A stretch of 20,053 nt of DNA from positions 1-20,053 of the forward strand of contig JBNJEA010000054.1 of NCBI GenBank assembly GCA_051745395.1, given 5' to 3'. Below are positions 1-5,803 of this stretch, in pieces. How positions within the stretch are numbered: the first letter of the stretch is position 1; every line of letters begins with the position of its first letter. This DNA is from JBNJEA01 sp051745395 (GTDB lineage Bacteria > Desulfobacterota > Desulfobacteria > Desulfobacterales > Desulfosalsimonadaceae). Under the pieces are notes generated by a model that saw nothing but the letters and a program-made list of their open reading frames with translations, ran no database searches and was not told the origin of the DNA. A program made the position numbers and the translations under genes.

Positions 1-100
1 ATCCGCGAAGCGATGAAAAACGACAGGTTACCGGCGGGCGGAAGAAAAAGTCCACGGGATTTAAAATCGTAAAGGGTTGATTTTTAACGGTGGCGGGGGA
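1..100 (+). other. Left-edge segment with possible gene tails
   Basis: This edge segment lies beyond the 3' end of larB. On the plus strand, two frames are open from the window edge: one ends at TAA 70-72 and the other at TGA 78-80. The second would give a lysine/arginine-rich tail ending in IVKG. Either could be the last residues of a gene that converges on larB. Codon use over so short a stretch does not decide between them, and I recognise neither. No terminator hairpin is visible. Confidence 0.25.
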
Positions 101-850
101 TCAGTCGCGGTTCATGGTGGCGGCCAGGTAGCCGGCGCCGAAGCCGTTGTCGATGTTGACCACGGCGACATTGGAGCTGCAACTGTTTAGCATGGCAAGC
201 AGGGCGGTCATGCCCCCGAGGCTGGCACCGTAGCCCACGCTGGTGGGCACGCCGATGACCGGGCGGTTTACCAGTCCCGCCACCACGCTGGGCAGGGCGC
301 CTTCCATACCGGCGACCACGATCAAAATGCGAGCGGCCTCGATGGCCTGTTTGTGGGCAAAAAGCCGGTGAATCCCGGCCACGCCCACGTCCCAGATGGT
401 CTCCACGTGGTTGCCCATGGCGTGTGCGGTCAAATGGGCCTCCCGGGCCACCGGAATATCGGATGTCCCGGCCGATACCACGAGAACGGTGCCCTTGCCG
501 GTTATCGGTATTTCCGTGCGCGCGTGCATGAGCATCCGCGCATCGGCGTAATATTCGGCCTCCGGGTATCGGGCTATAATGGCTTCGGCTTTTTCCGCAT
601 CCAGTCGGGTCACGAGTATCACGTCTTCCCGGTCGGCCATTTTGCTCATGATGCCGGCGATCTGTTCGGCGGTTTTGCCCTCGCCGAAGATGACTTCCGG
701 AAATCCTTTTCGAAGGGCGCGGTGGTGGTCGATGTGGGCATATCCGATATCTTCCACGGCAAAATGCTGTAAGGCCTCCGCGGCCTCAGCGACCGGTGTC
801 GTTCCCCGGGCCACGGATTCAAGGAGTTGTTTCAGGGCGTCTGGGTTCAT
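101..850 (-). CDS. larB: Nickel-pincer cofactor biosynthesis protein LarB
   Basis: A 249-residue protein with a PurE-like C-terminal domain, the normal size for LarB. LarB carboxylates the pyridinium ring of nicotinic acid adenine dinucleotide and hydrolyses the phosphoanhydride, giving the first intermediate of the nickel-pincer nucleotide used by lactate racemase and related LarA enzymes. Visible family motifs are SAGTSDIPVAREA (126-138), AGMEGALPSVVAGL (180-193), PTSVGYG (202-208) and NIDNGFGAG (232-240). The cysteine in LNSCSSNVAVV (C224) matches the conserved LarB cysteine reported to bond the substrate. It is the last gene of a guaA - coiled-coil protein - larB run, with 12 bp to the gene before it. 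The nearest Shine-Dalgarno (AGGAG) lies about 14 bp upstream of the ATG, which is long. larC, larE and larA are not in the window. Confidence 0.93.
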   Translation of the reverse strand: MNPDALKQLLESVARGTTPVAEAAEALQHFAVEDIGYAHIDHHRALRKGFPEVIFGEGKTAEQIAGIMSKMADREDVILVTRLDAEKAEAIIARYPEAEYYADARMLMHARTEIPITGKGTVLVVSAGTSDIPVAREAHLTAHAMGNHVETIWDVGVAGIHRLFAHKQAIEAARILIVVAGMEGALPSVVAGLVNRPVIGVPTSVGYGASLGGMTALLAMLNSCSSNVAVVNIDNGFGAGYLAATMNRD

Positions 851-862
851 GGTCGGTACCGG

Positions 863-1819
863 CTACTCCTGAATTTCCTGTTCGATGATTTCCCCCGGGG
901 CCGGCGCCTGGGATTGTCCGTTGTCGGCCCCGGATTGGTCCCCGGTGCTTTGCTTGCTTTTTATCGACTTGACAATGGCTTCCAGGGCGCTGAACTGATC
1001 GTCTAATTTGGACATGCGGTTTTGCAGCCGCTTTTCCGTGGTGCTGATCTGGCGGTTAAACGCCTGCTCTATTGCCTCGATCCGTTTTTCCATTTCCCGG
1101 GGATCGAGTTGCTCGGCCTGCTCGGCTTGCAGGGTTTGGATCTGCGAAGCCAGTGAATCCACGCGGGAGCGCATGTTTTCAAACCCTTTGTCTATCTCGT
1201 CGCCCCGGGATTGCAGGGTCTTGATTTGGGTCCCGGTTTCGTTGATCGACTGGTCCAAACGGTTTACGCGGCTTTGCACATCGTCAATATCTTCGGAAAG
1301 ATCGTCGCTGATGCTTTCGATCCGTGAATCCATCTTTTCGATTCGCTCCGAAAGCCGATTCAGTAAGGATTCGACTTCCGACACGCTGTCGGATGCAGTC
1401 TGCTTTGTCGTCGAGACCGTTTGCTGGAGGGATTCAATGTCTGCGGCGTTGTTTTCCACCTGCGTGCCCAGTTCGGCGAGCTGGTTTTCAATGGTGGTTT
1501 GCTGTTTGTCAAGGGTGTCGGAAAAGGAGGCAAGCCGTTTGCTGACTTCTTTGGACATTCCCTGGATTTCATTAACACCGGTGGATTCGATTCGGTGGAT
1601 CCGGTTGTTTAACTGGTAATAGCCGAAAAACAGCAGGGCGCCGAGTACGCAGAAGGCAAATACCGCCACGAATAACGGCCTGGAACTCGATGGCGCCGGC
1701 TCGGCTGCGGCAGGGGGGTGTTCCGCCTCGGGTTCGGGGGGCTCGGGTGCGGGTTGTTCTTCTGCTTCAGTTTCCTCGTCGCCGAAGATTTTGAATCGTT
1801 TGCCCGGGTCTTCTTCCAT
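863..1819 (-). CDS. Single-pass membrane protein with long coiled coil
   Basis: A 318-residue protein that I cannot assign to a named family. Residues 1-47 are acidic and rich in proline and alanine. One hydrophobic segment spans about 48-68 (PLFVAVFAFCVLGALLFFGYY). From about 75 to 290 the sequence is heptad-like, rich in Q, E, S, L and I, with repeated short phrases such as RIEKMDSRIESI and LDQSINETGTQIKTL, so a long coiled coil is expected. The tail (QSGADNGQSQAPAPGE) is low complexity. The likely topology is a short cytoplasmic head and a periplasmic coiled coil. It sits 10 bp after guaA and 12 bp before larB, so all three are probably co-transcribed. Its function is unknown; scaffold or cell-envelope roles are possible but not shown. 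Confidence 0.8.
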   Translation of the reverse strand: MEEDPGKRFKIFGDEETEAEEQPAPEPPEPEAEHPPAAAEPAPSSSRPLFVAVFAFCVLGALLFFGYYQLNNRIHRIESTGVNEIQGMSKEVSKRLASFSDTLDKQQTTIENQLAELGTQVENNAADIESLQQTVSTTKQTASDSVSEVESLLNRLSERIEKMDSRIESISDDLSEDIDDVQSRVNRLDQSINETGTQIKTLQSRGDEIDKGFENMRSRVDSLASQIQTLQAEQAEQLDPREMEKRIEAIEQAFNRQISTTEKRLQNRMSKLDDQFSALEAIVKSIKSKQSTGDQSGADNGQSQAPAPGEIIEQEIQE

Positions 1820-1829
1820 TTTTCCGTCT

Positions 1830-3359
1830 TTATTCCCATTCGATGGTGCTGGGCGGTTTGGAGCTGATGTCGTAGACCACCCGGTTGACCCCGTTGACTT
1901 CGTTGATGATCCGGTTGGAAATCTTGCCGAGGAGTTTGTGCGGCAGCTTGGCCCAGTCGGCCGTCATGGCGTCTTTGCTGGTGACCGCCCGCAGGGCGAC
2001 GATGTTTTCATAGGTGCGTTTATCGCCCATGACGCCGACGCTTTTGATCGGCAGCAGCACGGCAAAGGATTGCCAGAGCTTTTTGTAGTACCCGGCGGCC
2101 CGGATTTCTTCCATTAATATGGCATCGACGTTTCGCAGCACGGAAAGTCGTTTTTCTGTGATTTCCCCGATGATCCGGATGGCAAGGCCCGGGCCGGGAA
2201 AGGGCTGGCGCCAGACCAGCTCCTCGGGCAGGCCGATGGTTTTGCCGAGCTTGCGCACCTCGTCCTTGAATAAAAATTTCAGGGGCTCGACCAGTTTGAG
2301 CTTCATCTTTTTGGGCAGTCCGCCGACGTTGTGGTGGCTTTTGATGATCGAGGTCGGCCCGCCGAAGGCCGACTGGGACTCGATAATGTCGGGATACAGG
2401 GTCCCCTGGGCCAGAAATTCGGCGTTTTCAATTTTTTGGGCCTCCGCCTCAAAGACATCCATAAACACCTTGCCGATGATTTTGCGTTTTTCTTCCGGGT
2501 CGGTCACCCCCTCGAGCTCTGACAAGAACGCGTCGGCGGCGTTGACGTAGTCGATGTTCATTTTCAGGTGCTGCCCAAAGAGCTTTTTTAAGCGCGCCCC
2601 CTCGTCTTGCCGCAGCAGGCCGTTGTCCACGAAGATGCAGGTCAATTGCTTTCCGATGGCCTGGTGGATCAAAAGGGCGGTCACCGACGAGTCGACCCCC
2701 CCGGACAAGCCCAGGATCACATTTTTATCGCCCACCGATTCGCGGATTTCTTTGATGGCGTTTTTGGCAAAGGCCTTCATGGTCCATTTGCGCTTGCAGC
2801 CGCAAATGTTGAAAGTGAAGTTTTTTAAAATCTGCTTGCCCTTGGGGGTGTGCTCGACTTCCGGATGAAACTGGAGTCCGTAGAACCGGCGGTCGCTGTC
2901 GGACGCTGCGGCAAACGCCGTGTTTTGCGTACGGGCGCAGGCCGTGAATCCGGGCGGCAGCTCGGTGATGGAATCGCCGTGGCTCATCCAGCAGGGCGTG
3001 GTCTCGGGCAGGCCTTCGAGCAGATCGCCCTGCCGGGTGATTTGCAATTGAGCAAACCCGTATTCCCGTTTTTCGGCTTTCGATACTTCTCCCCCCAGGG
3101 CGTGAACCATGAATTGCATCCCGTAGCAAATACCGAGCACGGGGATGTCCAGTTCAAAGATCTCCCGGGCGGTTTTCGGGCTGTTTGCTTCATATATGCT
3201 GGCCGGGCCGCCGGACAAAATAATGCCTTCCGGCTGAAGGGCCTTTAACCGCTCGATGTCGATATCCGGGGGTTCAATCTGGCAGTAGACCTTGTTTTCC
3301 CGGACCCGGCGGGCGATGAGCTGATTGTATTGCGATCCGAAATCAATAACGATGATCAT
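1830..3359 (-). CDS. guaA: GMP synthase (glutamine-hydrolysing)
   Basis: A 509-residue protein, the normal length for two-domain bacterial GuaA. It converts XMP, ATP and glutamine to GMP in the cytoplasm, the last step of guanine nucleotide synthesis. The N-terminal class I glutamine amidotransferase domain shows the nucleophile in LGICYGMQ (C78) and the His-Glu pair in GLQFHPEVEHT (H165, E167). The ATP-pyrophosphatase domain carries the P-loop-like GLSGGVDSS (217-225). The C-terminal dimerisation domain ends with the conserved KPPSTIEWE. The ATG at 3359 has GAGG a few bases upstream. No IMP dehydrogenase gene (guaB), its frequent partner, is in the window. Confidence 0.98.
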   Translation of the reverse strand: MIIVIDFGSQYNQLIARRVRENKVYCQIEPPDIDIERLKALQPEGIILSGGPASIYEANSPKTAREIFELDIPVLGICYGMQFMVHALGGEVSKAEKREYGFAQLQITRQGDLLEGLPETTPCWMSHGDSITELPPGFTACARTQNTAFAAASDSDRRFYGLQFHPEVEHTPKGKQILKNFTFNICGCKRKWTMKAFAKNAIKEIRESVGDKNVILGLSGGVDSSVTALLIHQAIGKQLTCIFVDNGLLRQDEGARLKKLFGQHLKMNIDYVNAADAFLSELEGVTDPEEKRKIIGKVFMDVFEAEAQKIENAEFLAQGTLYPDIIESQSAFGGPTSIIKSHHNVGGLPKKMKLKLVEPLKFLFKDEVRKLGKTIGLPEELVWRQPFPGPGLAIRIIGEITEKRLSVLRNVDAILMEEIRAAGYYKKLWQSFAVLLPIKSVGVMGDKRTYENIVALRAVTSKDAMTADWAKLPHKLLGKISNRIINEVNGVNRVVYDISSKPPSTIEWE

Positions 3360-3448
3360 TGCATCCTCGGAGGTGTTGTCAGGGTGTCGTCATAGGGTTG
3401 TCAGACGGTTGGGGCGATGTCGAGCAAATCGTTTGATTAAACAAAATG

Positions 3449-3477
3449 AATATGGTAAAGCAGGCCCGAAATGTCAA
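3449..3477 (-). promoter_or_regulatory. Predicted sigma-70 promoter for guaA operon
   Basis: Read on the minus strand, a perfect TTGACA (3477-3472) is followed by a 17-bp spacer and CATATT (3454-3449, four of six matches to TATAAT). Transcription would begin near 3442, leaving a leader of about 80 nt before guaA. No purine-riboswitch-like structure was recognised in that leader. Confidence 0.55.
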
Positions 3478-3520
3478 CGCTAATTTTTGACAAAACCGCC
3501 CCATTCGACAGGCCATAAAC

Positions 3521-4285
3521 GTGATTGTCCAGATCTATGAAATCCAGACCCCGGCCGAAGCCGAAGCCATGCTATCGCTGGGCGTCGACCATATCGGCAG
3601 CGTGGTCACGGATGCGCAAAACTGGCGCCGCCCGGAAATCCGGGAGACCATTGCAGCGGTGACCGGCGCGCGGGCGGTGAGCAGCCTGATTTTACTGTTT
3701 AATGACGTGGACAAAATTTCGGCGGCCCTGGATTATTATCGCCCCGATATTGTACATTTTTGCCAGAGTGTGACCGCCGACAACCCCGACTGGGAGGCCT
3801 GGTGCGGCAAACTGATTTCCCTGCAGGCCACGGTGCGCCAGCGGTTTTCCGAAATGGCCATCATGCGCTCGGTGCCGATCGCCCCGGCCGGAAAACAAAA
3901 TCCTGTGCACATGATGACCTTTGCCCGCTACTTTGAACCGTTGACCGATTATTTTTTAACCGATACCTGCCGGGTGGAAGGCGGGTGCGCCGGCGACACC
4001 GCCCAGCCCGTTGACGGCTACATCGGCATTACGGGGCAAACCTGCGACTGGCAGATGGCGGCCGAACTTGTAAAACAAAGCACCATCCCGGTGATTCTCG
4101 CCGGTGGCCTGTCGCCGGAAAACGTTTACGACGGCATCATAGGGACCCGCCCCGCCGGCGTGGATTCCTGCACCCGGACCAACGCCGAGGATGCAGAAGG
4201 TCAACCCATCCGGTTTAGAAAGGACCCGGACAAGGTAGCCAGATTCGTGGCCGAGGCCAAACGGGCGGCATCCGAAATTGGATAA
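3521..4285 (+). CDS. TrpF-fold (phosphoribosylanthranilate isomerase-like) protein
   Basis: A 254-residue TIM-barrel protein resembling TrpF, which isomerises phosphoribosylanthranilate in tryptophan synthesis. Similarity is visible at strand 1 (MIVQIYEI, then GVDHIGSVV), at the strand carrying the general-acid aspartate (FLTDT, then GITGQTCDW), and in the phosphate-binding end (ILAGGLSPENV, then AGVDSC). Classical TrpF starts with KICGI, whose cysteine is the catalytic base; here the equivalent stretch reads QIYEI, so that cysteine is absent. It is also longer than the usual 200-210 residues. It is not in a trp operon: the next gene, efp, starts 19 bp downstream. The GTG start at 3521 is chosen because strand 1 begins there. 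It is probably not an ordinary tryptophan enzyme; the actual substrate is unknown. Confidence 0.72.
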   Translation: MIVQIYEIQTPAEAEAMLSLGVDHIGSVVTDAQNWRRPEIRETIAAVTGARAVSSLILLFNDVDKISAALDYYRPDIVHFCQSVTADNPDWEAWCGKLISLQATVRQRFSEMAIMRSVPIAPAGKQNPVHMMTFARYFEPLTDYFLTDTCRVEGGCAGDTAQPVDGYIGITGQTCDWQMAAELVKQSTIPVILAGGLSPENVYDGIIGTRPAGVDSCTRTNAEDAEGQPIRFRKDPDKVARFVAEAKRAASEIG

Positions 4286-4304
4286 ACATTAGGAGACACA
4301 CACC

Positions 4305-4868
4305 ATGTACGAAAGCGGTGATTTGAAAAAAGGCGTAAAAGTCGAAATCAACGGCGATCCCCATGAAATCGTGGAATTTGAGTTCGTCAAGCCCGGCAAG
4401 GGCCAGGCACTGTATAAATGCAAACTCAAGAACATGATCACCGGCAGCCAGTTTGAAAAGACCTACCGTTCCGGGGAGAAAATCAAGCCTGCCGCGCTTG
4501 AGGAACAGGAAATGGAATTTTTGTATACCGACGGCGAATACTATCATTTCATGAACACCTCGTCTTATGAGCAGGAGTCGGTATCGGCCGAGCAGATCGG
4601 CGATAATGTCAAGTTTTTAAAGGAAAACACGGTCTGTGACGTGTTGCTGTTCCATGGGCGGCCCATCGGCGTGTCGCTGCCGAATCTCATCGAAATGCGC
4701 GTTGCCAGGGCCGACCCCTGGGTCAAGGGCGATACCGCCTCCGGCAGCTCGAAACCCGCTGAGCTGGAAACCGGCGTGGTCGTCCAGGTGCCGCCTTTTA
4801 TCGAGGAGGGCCAGAAAATCCGAATCGATACCCGCACCGGCCAGTATGTGGAGCGGGTGAAGGGATGA
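4305..4868 (+). CDS. efp: Elongation factor P
   Basis: A 187-residue protein with the standard three-domain EF-P length. EF-P binds ribosomes stalled on polyproline stretches and stimulates peptide-bond formation. The N-terminal KOW-like domain carries the tip motif KPGKGQA; K32 is the residue that EpmA-type enzymes beta-lysylate in other bacteria. No epmA/epmB or earP is in the window. The C-terminal domain ends with the family signature GQKIRIDTRTGQYVERV. AGGAG lies 9-10 bases upstream of the ATG. It follows the TrpF-like gene after 19 bp and is probably co-transcribed with it. No U-rich terminator follows; the downstream DNA is a tandem-repeat block. Confidence 0.97.
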   Translation: MYESGDLKKGVKVEINGDPHEIVEFEFVKPGKGQALYKCKLKNMITGSQFEKTYRSGEKIKPAALEEQEMEFLYTDGEYYHFMNTSSYEQESVSAEQIGDNVKFLKENTVCDVLLFHGRPIGVSLPNLIEMRVARADPWVKGDTASGSSKPAELETGVVVQVPPFIEEGQKIRIDTRTGQYVERVKG

Positions 4869-4873
4869 GGTTG

Positions 4874-4929
4874 AGGTGTAAGGTACAAGGTTTAGGGTAT
4901 AAGGTGTGAGGTATAAGGTGTGAGGTGAA
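4874..4929 (+). repeat. Tandem heptamer repeat, eight copies
   Basis: Eight consecutive 7-bp units of consensus AGGTNTA/G start 6 bp after the efp stop codon: aggtgta, aggtaca, aggttta, gggtata, aggtgtg, aggtata, aggtgtg, aggtgaa. The period is exactly seven throughout, with variation mainly at positions 5 and 7. The unit length is not a multiple of three and the block contains no gene. It directly precedes a second array with a different unit. Confidence 0.88.
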
Positions 4930-4944
4930 AATACTATCACCTCA
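4921..4944. repeat. 8-bp inverted repeat joining the two arrays
   Basis: TGAGGTGA (4921-4928) and TCACCTCA (4937-4944) are perfect reverse complements around an 8-nt spacer (aaatacta). The hairpin is formed by the end of the heptamer block and the start of the octamer block. It lacks a following T-run, so it is not a standard intrinsic terminator, although it could still cap the efp transcript. Confidence 0.6.
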
Positions 4945-4988
4945 GTCCCTCAGTCCCTCAGTGCCTTAGTGCCTTAGTGCCTCAGACA
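4941..4988 (+). repeat. Tandem octamer repeat, five to six copies
   Basis: Consecutive 8-bp units: ctcagtcc, ctcagtcc, ctcagtgc, cttagtgc, cttagtgc, then a degraded ctcagaca. The array follows the heptamer block after 11 bp and ends about 30 bp before the promoter of the TetR gene. It is not simply the reverse complement of the heptamer array, except at the junction hairpin. Confidence 0.85.
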
Positions 4989-5019
4989 CAACGATTTTTT
5001 CCGACCGTTTGATTTTTTC

Positions 5020-5047
5020 TTGACAGGGGCGAAACCCCTTTGCTAAT
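5020..5047 (+). promoter_or_regulatory. Predicted promoter of the TetR/acyl-CoA dehydrogenase operon
   Basis: A perfect -35 TTGACA (5020-5025) is followed after 16 bp by GCTAAT (5042-5047, four of six matches to TATAAT). An alternative -10, TAATGA, has an 18-bp spacer. The -10 region runs directly into operator 1, so a bound repressor would block RNA polymerase. The spacer contains a small dyad, AGGGG(cgaaa)CCCCT (5025-5039). The bases before the -35 (TTTTTCTTGAC) are also found at the promoter near 7748. Confidence 0.65.
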
Positions 5048-5064
5048 GAATGAATCTTCATTCA
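5047..5064. promoter_or_regulatory. FadR-like operator 1
   Basis: An 18-bp palindrome, TGAATGAA-TC-TTCATTCA, with perfect 8-bp arms, overlapping the predicted -10/start region of the TetR gene. The Bacillus subtilis FadR (YsiA) box is known as TGAATGA-MTAN-TCATTCA. The arms here are identical to it; only the four central bases differ. Confidence 0.8.
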
Positions 5065-5065
5065 A

Positions 5066-5083
5066 TGAATGAGTATTCATTCA
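5066..5083. promoter_or_regulatory. FadR-like operator 2
   Basis: A second 18-bp palindrome, TGAATGA-GTAT-TCATTCA, with its centre 19 bp from that of operator 1. Arms and spacing match the known B. subtilis FadR box except for one central base. Two adjacent sites upstream of the regulator's own gene suggest cooperative autorepression. Confidence 0.82.
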
Positions 5084-5111
5084 ATCGAATTTATAAGCAA
5101 AGGGGCAGCGT

Positions 5112-5729
5112 ATCAAACAGCAGGCCAAAACAGACCGCTCGAACGCCAAATACCACCAGATCTTAAACGCGGCGATCAAAGTTTTTGCCGAACAGGGCTT
5201 CCATCACGCCACCATCTCCCAGGTCGCCCGGGAAGCCGGTGTTGCCGACGGTACCATATACCTGTATTTCAAAAACAAAGCCGATATTCTTACCCATTTC
5301 TTCAGTTACAAGACCCGCCAGGTTTTCGATCGCTTCCGCGATGCCGTTGATCAGGCCGACAATGCCGAAGACAAGCTCCACAATTTAATCCACCGCCATC
5401 TTACGGAATTCCAGCGCGACCGCAACATGGCGGTGGTCTTCCAGCGAGAGGCCCTGCTGGCCCGCTATGTCAACGAAGACGACATCAAAGACATCACCAA
5501 GATGTATCTCGATATTCTGGATGAAGTCATCCGGCTGGGCCAGCGCGAGGGGACCATGCGGAAAAAGATGCCCATTGGCCTGGTCAAGCGCTATATTCTC
5601 GGCGCGGTCAACGAGGTCATCAATACCTGGGTGGTCAACGGGGGCAAACAGGACTTGGTCGAGATGGTCGATCCTTTGATTGACCTGTTTTTTGAAGGGC
5701 TCGGCCCGCGGCGGGCGGCCGAATCGTAA
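5112..5729 (+). CDS. TetR-family (FadR-like) fatty-acid regulator, ATC start
   Basis: A 205-residue regulator if translation starts at ATC 5112. The helix-turn-helix is residues 34-60 (TISQVAREAGVADG, then TIYLYFKNKADIL), almost the same wording as B. subtilis FadR; the rest is a helical ligand-binding domain ending GLGPRRAAES. FadR-type proteins release DNA on binding long-chain acyl-CoA. The frame has no ATG, GTG or TTG between the upstream stop (TAA 5094-5096) and the end of the DNA-binding domain; the first ATG (5427) would remove that domain. AAGGGG (5100-5105) sits six bases before ATC, and the peptide would begin Met-KQQAKTDRSNAKY, as expected. Either ATC is a rare start codon or a base is wrong. 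The acyl-CoA dehydrogenase gene follows after 74 bp. Confidence 0.85.
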   Translation: MKQQAKTDRSNAKYHQILNAAIKVFAEQGFHHATISQVAREAGVADGTIYLYFKNKADILTHFFSYKTRQVFDRFRDAVDQADNAEDKLHNLIHRHLTEFQRDRNMAVVFQREALLARYVNEDDIKDITKMYLDILDEVIRLGQREGTMRKKMPIGLVKRYILGAVNEVINTWVVNGGKQDLVEMVDPLIDLFFEGLGPRRAAES

Positions 5730-5738
5730 GGCGAAAAT

Positions 5739-5752
5739 ATCCGTATACGGAT
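5739..5752. promoter_or_regulatory. 14-bp perfect palindrome between tetR and dehydrogenase gene
   Basis: ATCCGTATACGGAT is a perfect palindrome that begins 9 bp after the regulator's stop codon and ends about 50 bp before the dehydrogenase ATG. It is unrelated to the TGAATGA operators. In RNA it would form a 5-bp stem with a UAUA loop. It may be a second regulator's site or a processing element; nothing in the window identifies the protein that would bind it. Confidence 0.45.
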
Positions 5753-5803
5753 CATTTGAAAACCAATAACCATTTTCGTAAATGTAAAAAGGAGAAACAA
5801 CAC

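Noticed and set aside
3487..3519. TTGACA at 3487-3492 as a plus-strand promoter for the TrpF-like gene
   Set aside because: No acceptable -10 lies at 16-18 bp; the nearest candidate (CATAAA) needs a 21-bp spacer, and transcription would start at or past the GTG.
4921..4944. Junction hairpin in the repeat block as the efp terminator
   Set aside because: The stem is AT-containing and no T-run follows, so it does not meet intrinsic-terminator criteria.
4874..4988. Repeat block as a CRISPR array
   Set aside because: Units are 7 and 8 bp with no unique spacers between them and no cas genes nearby.
5069..5350. A plus-strand ATG-started ORF of 93 codons overlapping the start of the TetR gene
   Set aside because: The frame one base away encodes an unmistakable TetR helix-turn-helix; this one has no recognisable features, and its ATG lies within operator 2.
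5756..5803. Upstream ATG (5756) as the acyl-CoA dehydrogenase start
   Set aside because: No Shine-Dalgarno precedes it, the 16 added residues are an Asn/Lys-rich stretch atypical for the family, and ATG 5804 has GGAG at good spacing.
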